30,242 nucleotides of DNA from JALRAP01 sp046302815 (lineage in GTDB: Bacteria > Bacteroidota > Bacteroidia > AKYH767-A > OLB10): positions 1 through 30,242 of the forward strand of contig JBKCHO010000044.1 of the NCBI GenBank assembly GCA_046302815.1, written 5' to 3'. Position numbers and translations under genes: made by a program. The notes beneath the pieces were generated by a model. That model was not told where the DNA came from, searched no databases, and saw only the letters and a list, made by a program, of their open reading frames with translations. This document shows positions 16,069-22,369 of the stretch, in pieces. The number at the start of each line of letters is the position of its first letter. The stretch's first letter is position 1.

Positions 16069-16406
16069 GTTGATGTGGTTTTAGGGTTAAACAATCTTGT
16101 TGTACCATGCCAATAATTCGTATGACATTGGTCATATAGTTGTATGGTATTTTTGAGATTTTTTACTCCATTCAACAATTGGGGTTGTGTTGTTTACATT
16201 TAAAGAGACGCTGCAGATGAATCAGGATTAAACACATCTTGAAAATGGAAAAACATCGAAGCAAAGGTGTTGCAACAATTCTGCGAAAAAAATATCTTAG
16301 GCATATACCAAATTGAATCCTGAGACAATTGCAACTTCATTTATTTTTCAATTCTGGCAAACCAATCTTGATGACCCAAGCAGATTCTGTTGGCTATCAT
16401 ATCTAA
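16069..16406. other. Intergenic region upstream of the GAF-PAS gene
   Basis: No gene is supported here. The only clear structure is a nested dyad: the inner TATGAC (16121-16126) / GTCATA (16131-16136) with a 4-base gap, enclosed by TACCAT (16103-16108) / ATGGTA (16144-16149). It lies 35-81 bp upstream of the GAF-PAS start codon, a position suited to an operator. The remainder to 16406 is AT-rich and I see nothing else in it. Confidence 0.4.
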
Positions 16407-16632
16407 TCATAAACCAAGCAGGAAAACCAAACCAATTAAGTTGGAGGAAAATTCCAGAAATTGATTGATGATTAAAATGCCAATGACGGCTAAACCGCCG
16501 AAAAATGAAACTAAGATGTAATTACCCAATAAACACAAACTTCGAAAACCTTTGGCATGATAGAGTTCTGTAAAGGCCTTTCAAAAATCCCGTTTCAATT
16601 TCCATTTTCATCAACGCAAACCTGATAGGCAT
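16407..16632 (-). pseudogene. Possible frameshifted small membrane-protein remnant
   Basis: On the minus strand a 57-codon open frame (16407-16580, no ATG) encodes LYHAKGFRSLCLLGNYILV followed by SFFGGLAVIGILIINQFLEF and LIGLVFLLGL. That is one or two convincing transmembrane stretches with a natural stop. Immediately upstream, in another frame, MPIRFALMKMEIETGFLK starts with ATG at 16632. A single frameshift near 16580 would join the two into a ~75-residue protein. It sits just downstream of the ATPase gene on the same strand. It could also be chance, since AT-rich DNA often mimics hydrophobic peptides; the family is not recognised. Confidence 0.3.
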
Positions 16633-16648
16633 GCCTATTAATTGCAAA

Positions 16649-17806
16649 TCATGAAATATGATTGACTTGCTTCCAGGAAACATAGTTGATATTTGGAATA
16701 TCGGTTTGCGAATCATCTCCTTGGTAAATCAGCAAACCGTTTCGACCTGGTTGGTATTTGTGCCAATATTTTAGACCGCTTAGGTGGGTTCTATCTTTTT
16801 TTGCAGAAGCTTTCATTTCAACTGCTTTGGGTCCGTTTTCGCCTTCAATGATCAAGTCGATTTCATTCCCTAGATGGTCTCGAAAATAATACAATCCGTT
16901 ATTGATCCCTTGGTTCGATCTGTTTTTAAGGATTTCAGCAACACACCAGTTTTCAAATATTGATCCATAGAGTGGATGCCTTTTCAATCCTTCCTTGGAC
17001 TTCAGTTGCAGCAGTGTGCATAGCAATCCGGTGTCGTGAAAATAGATCTTAGGGCTTTTGATGATTCGTTTATTCATATTCTGATGCCATGGTTGAAGCA
17101 GGAATATGATATAGCTTGCCTCTAGGATTCCAATCCATGATTGAATCGTTTTGTTATCAACGCCGACTTGCTTGGCGAATTCATCACGATTCAATATTTG
17201 TCCGGCGTGACTTGCGCAAAGCTGAATCAATTTATTGAAAGCCGGAAGATTGGAAATATTCTTGAGTTGACGAACATCGCGTTGCACATAAGTCTGAATG
17301 TAGCTCTGCATCCAACGGTTGGGCTGTAGTTTCTTAGCCCGAACTTCGGGATATCCGCCATTCAGAATATTTACCAGCACATCCGACACCGGAATATTAG
17401 CAGATTTTAATTCGGAATAGCTCAACGGAAGCAAGGTTAGATATCCGGCTCGGCCTGCTAGTGATTGTGATGTCTGTTGGTACAGGAGGAGATTGTTGGG
17501 ACCTGTGAGTACAAACTGTACGCGGGATGTGCGTTTGTCCAACAGGACTTGAATGTACCTGAAAATAACAGGCACGCGTTGTACTTCATCCAAAACGGCA
17601 CCATGAGGGAATTTCTGCAAGAAGCCTTTGGGATCGGACAGGAAATCGGCTTCTGTTGAGGGGTCTTCGAAATTCACATAGGGCTTGCCTTTGAGGAGTA
17701 ATTTGCTGAGTGTGGTCTTGCCGCTTTGGCGTGGACCGGTTACACAAAGGGCACGGAACTGCTTCAAGGCGGTCCTGGCTTCTTTCAATATGTCGCGACC
17801 AATCAT
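16649..17806 (-). CDS. AAA-family ATPase with DUF4143 domain
   Basis: A 385-residue ATP-binding protein of the AAA_14/DUF4143 type, a family abundant in accessory genomes and of unknown physiological role. The Walker A motif is VTGPRQSGKTTL (22-33) and Walker B is HGAVLDEVQR. The sensor-1 strand LTGPNNLLL has Pro-Asn-Asn where many relatives have Ser-Ser-Ser. The C-terminal half carries the DUF4143 signature: SYIQTYVQRDVRQLKNIS, KIYFHDTGLLCTLL, GSIFENWCVAEILK, then an endonuclease-like core YYFRDHLGNEIDLIIEG...KAVEMKAS. The E-x-D...E-x-K pattern resembles a PD-(D/E)XK fold. The start codon lies only about 17 bp from a perfect -7 box, and 37-bp tandem repeats lie directly upstream. It is divergent from the Fic gene across ~510 bp. 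Confidence 0.9.
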   Translation of the reverse strand: MIGRDILKEARTALKQFRALCVTGPRQSGKTTLSKLLLKGKPYVNFEDPSTEADFLSDPKGFLQKFPHGAVLDEVQRVPVIFRYIQVLLDKRTSRVQFVLTGPNNLLLYQQTSQSLAGRAGYLTLLPLSYSELKSANIPVSDVLVNILNGGYPEVRAKKLQPNRWMQSYIQTYVQRDVRQLKNISNLPAFNKLIQLCASHAGQILNRDEFAKQVGVDNKTIQSWIGILEASYIIFLLQPWHQNMNKRIIKSPKIYFHDTGLLCTLLQLKSKEGLKRHPLYGSIFENWCVAEILKNRSNQGINNGLYYFRDHLGNEIDLIIEGENGPKAVEMKASAKKDRTHLSGLKYWHKYQPGRNGLLIYQGDDSQTDIPNINYVSWKQVNHIS

Positions 17807-17822
17807 GACCTATAAATTTACA

Positions 17823-17830
17823 CAAATATA
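17823..17830 (-). promoter_or_regulatory. Bacteroidota -7 box for the DUF4143 ATPase gene
   Basis: The minus strand reads TATATTTG, a perfect TAnnTTTG, ending 16 bp before the start codon; this implies a leader of about 10 nt. The equivalent positions in the upstream repeat units read TATATTTA, so only this copy forms a perfect box. It overlaps the first bases of the repeat array. Confidence 0.5.
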
Positions 17831-17919
17831 CATATTTGGAATTGGATTCCATATTTGTATAAATATACATATTTGGAATTAGATTCCATATTTGTATAAA
17901 TATACATATTTGGAATTGG
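17827..17919. repeat. 37-bp dyad-symmetric tandem repeat, 2.5 copies
   Basis: Units start at 17827, 17864 and 17901 (the last is 19 bases long). The two full units differ at one base. Each unit is an inverted repeat: TATACATATTTGGAAT, three bases, then ATTCCATATTTGTATA and AA, with 14 of 16 arm positions pairing. The octamer CATATTTG therefore recurs five times at 18-19 bp spacing. The array begins inside the -7 box of the ATPase gene and extends upstream, where an operator or activator array would lie. Units are contiguous without spacers, so it is not CRISPR. Confidence 0.9.
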
Positions 17920-18265
17920 CGAAAAAGACTACGGATACCTAGTTACCGGTATTGCCAGAAGCCCAGGTGATCCTGTGAAATAGTTTTGTGATGAGGTACT
18001 AGTGATGATTAAAGCGCAAGGAGGCCCGATAGATCATGGGGTTGGTAAAAAGCTTGAATTTATCAACGGATTTCCACGAATATGGCTTGTCTGGGACTGA
18101 TTCAGGCTAATTATTTCAGAATTTCAGGCTAATCGAAATCATTACTGATATCGCGATTATGACAGTTAAAATATTGGAAACCAAAATATAAAGCATAAAA
18201 AAGGGAGCGATTTGAATAATGCGGAGAATAAGTCTCTTTATCTCCGCATATTTAGCGGATATAAA
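17918..18265. other. Intergenic region between the ATPase and Fic genes
   Basis: A plus-strand frame from 17918 to the TGA at 18098-18100 (61 codons) is interrupted by one in-frame TAG after GDPVK and has no start codon. It could be a gene remnant (EKDYGYLVTGIARSPGDPVK, then FINGFPRIWLVWD) but the evidence is thin. Two copies of TTCAGGCTAAT lie at 18101-18111 and 18123-18133. A hairpin with 9-bp arms, ATGCGGAGA (18219-18227) and TCTCCGCAT (18241-18249), lies just upstream of the Fic promoter; with one bulge it can extend by three more pairs. Confidence 0.5.
18101..18133 (+). repeat. Upstream pair of TTCAGGCTAAT repeats
   Basis: Two identical 11-mers at 18101-18111 and 18123-18133, 22 bp apart, lie upstream of the Fic gene. 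Matching copies occur downstream of it at 19455-19475. Confidence 0.75.
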
Positions 18266-18297
18266 TTTGGATTAGCGCAGATTAGCGCTTATATTTG
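18266..18297 (+). promoter_or_regulatory. Promoter of the Fic gene with operator-like repeats
   Basis: A -33-like TTTG (18266-18269), a 20-bp spacer and a perfect -7 box TATATTTG (18290-18297) end 18 bp before the ATG at 18316, giving a leader of about 10 nt. The spacer contains the direct repeat GATTAGCGC twice (18270-18278, 18280-18288), which also forms the dyad AGCGC/GCGCT. A second perfect -7 match, TAAATTTG, lies at 18262-18269. Such repeats between -33 and -7 suggest repression by a bound protein. Confidence 0.5.
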
Positions 18298-18315
18298 CCG
18301 CATTAATTGCGGAGA

Positions 18316-19422
18316 ATGTACATCTACGAACAACGCGATTGGCCGAACTTTACCTGGAACAAGGAAGAAATCCTTAGTCTATTATCAACAATCAGTCACC
18401 GGCAGGGACGGCTGATCGGTCGGATGGAAAGCCTTGGATTCGATTTGCAATCGGAGGCGAATTTGGAATCCATGACCTTGGAGGTGTTGAAGTCGAACGA
18501 AATCGAAGGAGAACTTTTAGACAGGGATGAAGTGCGCTCGTCCATTGCAAGAAAATTGGGCTTAGACTTGGCCGGATTAGTTCATTCCGATCGGCATATT
18601 GATGGCGTAGTCGAAGTGATGCTTGATGCTACACAACATTTCCGGGAAGCACTTACCTCCGAAAGGTTATTTGCATGGCATGCCGCACTGTTTCCGGCTG
18701 GAAGAACAGGAATGCAAAAGATTGTTGTCGGAAACTGGAGAACCAATCCACCTGACGACCCGATGCAAGTGGTATCCGGACCGATTGGCAAAGAGCGTGT
18801 TCATTTCAAGGCTCCGGATTCAACCGTTTTAGAAAATGAAATGTATCTTTTTATCAATTGGGTAAATAGCGATATTGAAAAGAACGCACTCGTCAAAGCA
18901 GCCATCGCTCATCTTTGGTTTGTGACCATTCACCCATTTGATGATGGCAATGGACGATTGGCAAGAACCATCACCGATATGCTTCTGGCTCGTGCAGACG
19001 GAATCCCACAAAGATTTTACAGTATGTCTGCTCAAATAAGGGTAGAGCGAAAAGCCTACTACGATATTCTTGAAAAAACACAGCGTGGAACGACCGATAT
19101 CACAGCGTGGCTGCGCTGGTTTTTGGAATGCTTGGATCGCGCCTTGGCATCCTCTGAAAATGGCCTTTCGAAAATACTTTACAAGGCAAAATACTGGGAT
19201 AAATTAAAAGACCACAGACTCAATGAGCGTCAACACAAAATGATCAACAAACTACTCGATGATTTTGAGGGCAAACTCACCTCATCGAAATGGGCTAAAA
19301 TCTGCAAGTGTTCACAGGATACGGCCGGTCGTGATATACAGGATTTGATCACAAAAGGAGTATTGGAAAAAGAAGCTGCAGGAGGTAGAAGTACGAGTTA
19401 TCTTCTGGCTGAAATTGGTTGA
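18316..19422 (+). CDS. Fic-family adenylyltransferase (class II, self-inhibited)
   Basis: Fic proteins usually transfer AMP from ATP to a hydroxyl group of a target protein. The catalytic loop HPFDDGNGRLAR (206-217, His206) matches HxFx(D/E)GNGRxxR perfectly. An N-terminal inhibitory motif SNEIEG (60-65, Glu64) fits (S/T)xxxE(G/N), placing the protein in class II, where the helix blocks ATP binding until released. The N-terminal domain (MYIYEQRDWPNFTW) is DUF4172-like. The C-terminal ~60 residues (SSKWAKICKCSQDTAGRDIQ, then LITKGVLEKEAAGGRSTSY) form a winged-helix-like DNA-binding domain, consistent with autoregulation. I chose the ATG at 18316 over an in-frame TTG three codons upstream. The gene stands alone and is flanked by paired 11-bp repeats. 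Confidence 0.93.
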   Translation: MYIYEQRDWPNFTWNKEEILSLLSTISHRQGRLIGRMESLGFDLQSEANLESMTLEVLKSNEIEGELLDRDEVRSSIARKLGLDLAGLVHSDRHIDGVVEVMLDATQHFREALTSERLFAWHAALFPAGRTGMQKIVVGNWRTNPPDDPMQVVSGPIGKERVHFKAPDSTVLENEMYLFINWVNSDIEKNALVKAAIAHLWFVTIHPFDDGNGRLARTITDMLLARADGIPQRFYSMSAQIRVERKAYYDILEKTQRGTTDITAWLRWFLECLDRALASSENGLSKILYKAKYWDKLKDHRLNERQHKMINKLLDDFEGKLTSSKWAKICKCSQDTAGRDIQDLITKGVLEKEAAGGRSTSYLLAEIG

Positions 19423-19454
19423 AGGAATTATTATTCGACCATGTCTTAAAGTGA

Positions 19455-19475
19455 TTCAAGCTAATTCAGGCTAAT
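19455..19475 (+). repeat. Downstream pair of TTCARGCTAAT repeats
   Basis: TTCAAGCTAAT (19455-19465) and TTCAGGCTAAT (19465-19475) overlap by one base, 32 bp after the Fic stop. The second is identical to the two upstream copies at 18101 and 18123, so the Fic gene is bracketed by like-oriented repeats. Confidence 0.75.
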
Positions 19476-19483
19476 AAAAAAAC

Positions 19484-19517
19484 AAAAGCCTTGTAAATCA
19501 TGACTTACAAGGCTTTT
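19484..19517. terminator. Bidirectional terminator after the Fic gene
   Basis: A perfect 13-bp stem, AAAAGCCTTGTAA / TTACAAGGCTTTT, has an 8-base loop. On the minus strand it is followed by a long T-run; on the plus strand by only four T. It lies 62 bp after the Fic stop. Confidence 0.8.
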
Positions 19518-19519
19518 AG

Positions 19520-19550
19520 CCGTCCGGACGGGATTGACTTCGTCGGACCC
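19520..19550 (-). pseudogene. Degenerate 3' fragment resembling tRNA-Asp
   Basis: Read on the minus strand, this stretch begins GGGTC and ends TCCCGTCCGGACGG. It lines up with the variable loop, T arm and acceptor 3' strand of the intact tRNA-Asp at 19681-19754; 12 bases are identical (GTCCGGACGGGA on the plus strand) and the overall length agrees to one base. The T loop is altered, so it cannot be functional. The plus-strand sequence CCGTCCGGACGG at 19520-19531 is also a perfect palindrome. Confidence 0.5.
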
Positions 19551-19569
19551 TTGTTCACCCGAAGCAGTG

Positions 19570-19674
19570 GATCAAAACGATTCATGCTTCGCATGTCGGT
19601 AAAAATTGCTTGCAAATAAAAAAGCGAGCTTTTTTATTGCTCGCTTCTTTTACCGTTCACTAATCGTTTTGATC
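19570..19674. repeat. Nested inverted repeat enclosing the tRNA-Asp terminator
   Basis: The outer arms GATCAAAACGATT (19570-19582) and AATCGTTTTGATC (19662-19674) are perfect complements. The next arms, CGGTAAAA (19597-19604) and TTTTACCG (19648-19655), are also perfect. Innermost is the terminator stem AAGCGAGC / GCTCGCTT. A small palindrome, CATGC-TTC-GCATG, sits between the first and second arms. The whole could fold as one ~105-base interrupted hairpin. Confidence 0.8.
19613..19646 (-). terminator. Rho-independent terminator of tRNA-Asp
   Basis: On the minus strand the 8-bp stem AAGCGAGC / GCTCGCTT with a 9-base loop is followed by TTTTATTT. It begins 35 bp after the 3' end of the tRNA gene. 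Confidence 0.8.
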
Positions 19675-19680
19675 AGTTTG

Positions 19681-19754
19681 CGGTCCGGACGGGACTCGAA
19701 CCCGCGACCCCATGCGTGACAGGCATGTATTCTAACCAGCTGAACTACCGAACC
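19681..19754 (-). tRNA. tRNA-Asp (anticodon GTC)
   Basis: A complete cloverleaf on the minus strand. The acceptor is GGTTCGG pairing with CCGGACC (one G-T pair), the D arm is GTTCAGCTGGTTAGAAT, and the anticodon stem is CATGC / GCATG with loop CTGTCAC giving anticodon GTC. The T arm is GCGGG-TTCGAGT-CCCGT. The discriminator base is G, as required for Asp identity. The 3' CCA is not encoded. Partial copies flank it on both sides. Confidence 0.96.
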
Positions 19755-19789
19755 AAATAATAATATGAATATGAAGAACTAAATAATTC

Positions 19790-19835
19790 GGCATGTATTC
19801 TAATCCGCCTAAGGCGGAAACTACCGAACCAAATA
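19790..19835 (-). pseudogene. tRNA-Asp 5'-half fragment with a palindrome replacing part of the D arm
   Basis: On the minus strand this reads as the 5' flank and first part of tRNA-Asp (GGTTCGGTAGTT), then TCCGCCTTAGGCGGA, then TTAGAATACATGCC. In the intact gene the middle is CAGCTGG. The inserted segment is a perfect palindrome with 6-bp arms. Identity to the intact gene covers about 14 bases on the 3' side and about 16 on the 5' side, including bases upstream of the mature tRNA. There is no T arm or 3' acceptor strand, so it is not a functional tRNA. Confidence 0.75.
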
Positions 19836-20175
19836 TTGTTAATCTAGAGAACTACAGCTATTTCAATGCTCCAACCAAAATTGGAGGCACAAAATTAGTG
19901 ATTTTTATCTTTGATTACCAACATTTACCTTTTTCAAATATTTAGGGCGTTTAGATGTGCGATTCATAACCAAATTTAAAATCTTATGTATCTGTATTGC
20001 AAATAGATAATAGCTTTATGGGCACTGAAACTACTGTGTTCGAAACACGCGTTTTTAGCATTTTTTAGACCATATTATGGGTCTTGAGTCTTCGATTTTT
20101 AACTCCTAAAGCTAATTCAAAAAACCAGTAATCGCATTTCGGTCACCTCATTACGGCTCCCTACTTTTACACCCA
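19836..20175. other. Intergenic region without identified gene
   Basis: This stretch is AT-rich with no open frame I would defend. A short hairpin, AGACC / GGTCT (around 20068-20085), is too weak to call. The region must hold the tRNA-Asp promoter on one side and the GreA-like gene promoter on the other; TACTTTTA about 15 bp before 20176 is one base from the -7 consensus. Confidence 0.3.
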
Positions 20176-20634
20176 ATGTATCAAGAATCACCAAGCAACA
20201 TCTACCATCAGCATTGCATGGAATTGCTGACCAGGCGAAGTAATGAGCTTCGCGAGGCAATCGATGCAATTCAGCAGGGTGCCAATGCGGATACCAAAAG
20301 CACTGCCGGCGACAAACACGAGACAGCCAGGGCCATGGCGCAGTTGGATGTGGAGATGCTGTCAAAACAATTGGGAGAAATCAATAAGTCGATTGAGGTG
20401 CTGAAACGCATTCCCATAAAGAATAAATTAAGCATCGTTCAACCAGGATCAGTTGTTGAAACCACTATTGGTACTTTTTATCTTTCGGTGGGACTGGGTA
20501 ATATCCAAGTAGACGGAAAAGCCATCATGGCGATTTCTACAGAATCCCCAATGGCAAAAGCCATCATGGGTAAAAAGGAAGGAGATAAGATTGAGTGGCG
20601 TGCACAGCTGATAACGGTGTTTTCAATTCAATGA
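20176..20634 (+). CDS. GreA/GreB-like transcript-cleavage factor family protein
   Basis: The 152-residue protein has an N-terminal helical hairpin (about 10-75, NELREAIDAIQQGANAD...GDKHETARAMAQLDVEML) and a C-terminal Gre-type FKBP-like domain. The latter carries the family signature SPMAKAIMGKKEGDKIEW after VQPGSVVETTIGTFYLSVG. True GreA/GreB proteins bind the secondary channel of RNA polymerase and stimulate cleavage of backtracked RNA through acidic residues at the coiled-coil tip. Here the tip includes Asp39, Asp46 and Glu49, so activity is possible but unproven. Relatives in this phylum are often mislabelled 3-oxoacyl-ACP synthase, which nothing in this sequence supports. The gene is monocistronic and convergent with the membrane-protein gene. 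Confidence 0.8.
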   Translation: MYQESPSNIYHQHCMELLTRRSNELREAIDAIQQGANADTKSTAGDKHETARAMAQLDVEMLSKQLGEINKSIEVLKRIPIKNKLSIVQPGSVVETTIGTFYLSVGLGNIQVDGKAIMAISTESPMAKAIMGKKEGDKIEWRAQLITVFSIQ

Positions 20635-20635
20635 G

Positions 20636-20745
20636 AACACGGATTAAGCGTATTAAAAACTGCAATAAAACCCCGCGCGTATCGTCGCATTATTAAGAAA
20701 ACACGGATTAAGCGGATTAGGCGGATTCACACTGATTTAATCGGT
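20636..20745. repeat. GGATTAAGCG-type short repeats in a convergent intergenic region
   Basis: AACACGGATTAAGCG occurs at 20636-20650 and again at 20700-20714. The second copy continues as GATTAGGCGGATT and then TGATTTAATCGG, giving further GGATTA/TAATC echoes. The theme resembles GGATTAGCGCAGATTAGCGC in the Fic promoter. The rest of the gap to 20892 contains only low-complexity CAC/TTG-rich sequence and no gene. Confidence 0.6.
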
Positions 20746-20892
20746 TTTAAAGCATACACAAAGTCCAACATGTCACTTTTCACATTTCACACTTCGACAA
20801 TCTCAGGGCAGCGCTTGTCACTTGTCTCTTGCAACATGTAACTTATAATTTATAACGCTTCAAAAACATCAACCTATACTTTAAATTAAAAA

Positions 20893-22020
20893 CTATCGAT
20901 TCAGCAATAATCCCAATCGAATCTTTGCAATCGCCGATAACACATCCACCGTGCGCATTTCGCCTTTCATGAATAAGGCGCTAGTTATCGGTTGGGCATG
21001 TTGGGATGGTAATTGAATCTGACTATTGTATTCATCCAATGCCTTGCGCAATGCCTTCAAGTAAGCGCTTGCCTTTTCATCATCGCGCAAAGTTCGCTGC
21101 ATGGGACCATCGTTTATGGGTTCGTTGCCATTCATGACAGAAACAGAAAGCGCATCCTGATTAGTGTCTAATTGAATCACCATTTTTTTCAACTCCCTGC
21201 AAAGGGAATCCACTTTAACTTCATACGTGTTCATAGGTTGTTGCATTCCATTTGTCTCACAAAATCGCATCAGTATATCCAACATGCGTTCGTCTTCTAA
21301 ATATTCCGCGGTTTTCTGCAACTGGTATCTGTGTGTCGCCTCAGGCGAACGCATCAAGGTCAGTAGCAATCCAAGGCCAGTAATAAGAACAAATGTGGTC
21401 AGGATTGAGTTGATTTTTGTTTCGGGATTGCGGATGCCGGTGAAAAAATGAATCGGAATGTAAATCAATCCCAGTGTAACAATACCAGATATTCCCAAGA
21501 AATTGGCATAAGGCCAATACATGATCTTGAACAGCGTTCCTAGAGCGAAAAGCATCCCGCATAGGGACCCAACTGCTGTCAACATTATGTCGCGTTTGGG
21601 ACCTTGGTCGCGCGTTTTGAGCACTACAATAAGCGGCAAAAACAGAAAACTGAAAACGATAATACCAACTACAATCAAGAAGGCAGCCCCAGGCGAATGA
21701 GTGAATTTGAGAATGAGCCCTGCAATGAGTGAAATGGTGGCGAACAAGCCGCTATAAAGCATTGTCTTTTTCATAGTGTAGTAGTTTTTGAATTGTTTGA
21801 GCAATTGTGTTTCCGTTTCTATATCGGACAAGGTGGATCCGTAAAATTTATTAATGATGCCTACATAAACCTCATTGAAATCATCCCCCTCTCCTACCCG
21901 TTCTTCCAACAAACAACACACATGATCCACGATGTCGTCTATCAATGCATCGGTGGTTACTCCACGCGACCGGATATCGGAACGGATGAATTCTATATGT
22001 GCATCATCCAATTTGAACAT
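20893..22020 (-). CDS. PadR-associated multi-pass membrane protein
   Basis: Family not firmly recognised. The N-terminal ~80 residues are cytoplasmic and helical (FIRSDIRSRGVTTDALIDDIVDHVCCLLEERV), resembling the short helical domain found next to PadR regulators. Five hydrophobic segments follow, including ATISLIAGLILKF, AAFLIVVGIIVFSFLFLPLI, GSLCGMLFALGTLFKIMYWP, ISGIVTLGLIYIPIHFF and ILTTFVLITGLGLLLTL. A soluble C-terminal domain of ~140 residues ends the protein. I take the ATG at 22020 as start because it overlaps the PadR stop as TGATG; an upstream TTG is possible. Coupled translation with PadR suggests the two work together, for example in sensing envelope stress, but this is inference. 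Confidence 0.8.
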   Translation of the reverse strand: MFKLDDAHIEFIRSDIRSRGVTTDALIDDIVDHVCCLLEERVGEGDDFNEVYVGIINKFYGSTLSDIETETQLLKQFKNYYTMKKTMLYSGLFATISLIAGLILKFTHSPGAAFLIVVGIIVFSFLFLPLIVVLKTRDQGPKRDIMLTAVGSLCGMLFALGTLFKIMYWPYANFLGISGIVTLGLIYIPIHFFTGIRNPETKINSILTTFVLITGLGLLLTLMRSPEATHRYQLQKTAEYLEDERMLDILMRFCETNGMQQPMNTYEVKVDSLCRELKKMVIQLDTNQDALSVSVMNGNEPINDGPMQRTLRDDEKASAYLKALRKALDEYNSQIQLPSQHAQPITSALFMKGEMRTVDVLSAIAKIRLGLLLNR

Positions 22021-22021
22021 C

Positions 22022-22364
22022 AATGTACTGGTTTTATGTCGAGCAGAAGTCGCATGGTGTCTAGAAAAGCAGCAAACTCATTCACCTTCTCCTCCGATTT
22101 GGTCGTGCCCTTTTTGTTCAAACGATAATACTTTCTAACACGCTTGCCGATGTGCTCGGTTTCTGTATCCAACAACCCTTCCGCCTCCAAAGCGTGCAAG
22201 GTCGGGTACAGCGCACCTTCGGTCAATTGAATTTTACCGCTTGTCAGTTCTTTGACGCGTTGAGTTAGCTCATAACCATACATCTTACCATGGTCGCGCA
22301 GCATTTTAAGCACAATCGTTTTGAGTGTGCCCTTCATAAGTTCTGATGAATAAATCATATCCAT
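22022..22364 (-). CDS. PadR-family transcriptional regulator
   Basis: About 113 residues starting MDMIYSSELMKGTLKTIVL, a classic PadR opening. The winged helix follows: MLRDHGKMYGYELTQRV, LTEGALYPTLHALEAEGLL and the wing HIGKRVRKYYRLNKKG. The short C-terminal helix (EEKVNEFAAFLDTMRLLL) is the dimerisation helix of the small PadR subfamily. Such proteins usually repress their own operon until a ligand or partner protein releases them. I prefer the ATG at 22364 to an upstream TTG at 22382, since the operator-like repeats then lie wholly upstream. Its stop overlaps the start of the membrane-protein gene by one base. Confidence 0.92.
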
Positions 22365-22369
22365 TTGAA

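Noticed and set aside
17827..17919. CRISPR array
   Set aside because: Units are contiguous and near-identical with no variable spacers, and there are no cas genes.
17918..18100. Small protein gene between the ATPase and Fic genes
   Set aside because: The frame has an in-frame TAG, no start codon and no recognised motif; it is mentioned only as a possible remnant in the intergenic entry.
18212..18415. 67-residue plus-strand open frame overlapping the Fic start
   Set aside because: It overlaps the promoter repeats and the Fic gene in another frame and has no protein-like features.
20176..20634. 3-oxoacyl-ACP synthase
   Set aside because: A name often attached to this family, but the sequence shows a Gre-type C-terminal domain and no ketosynthase motif.
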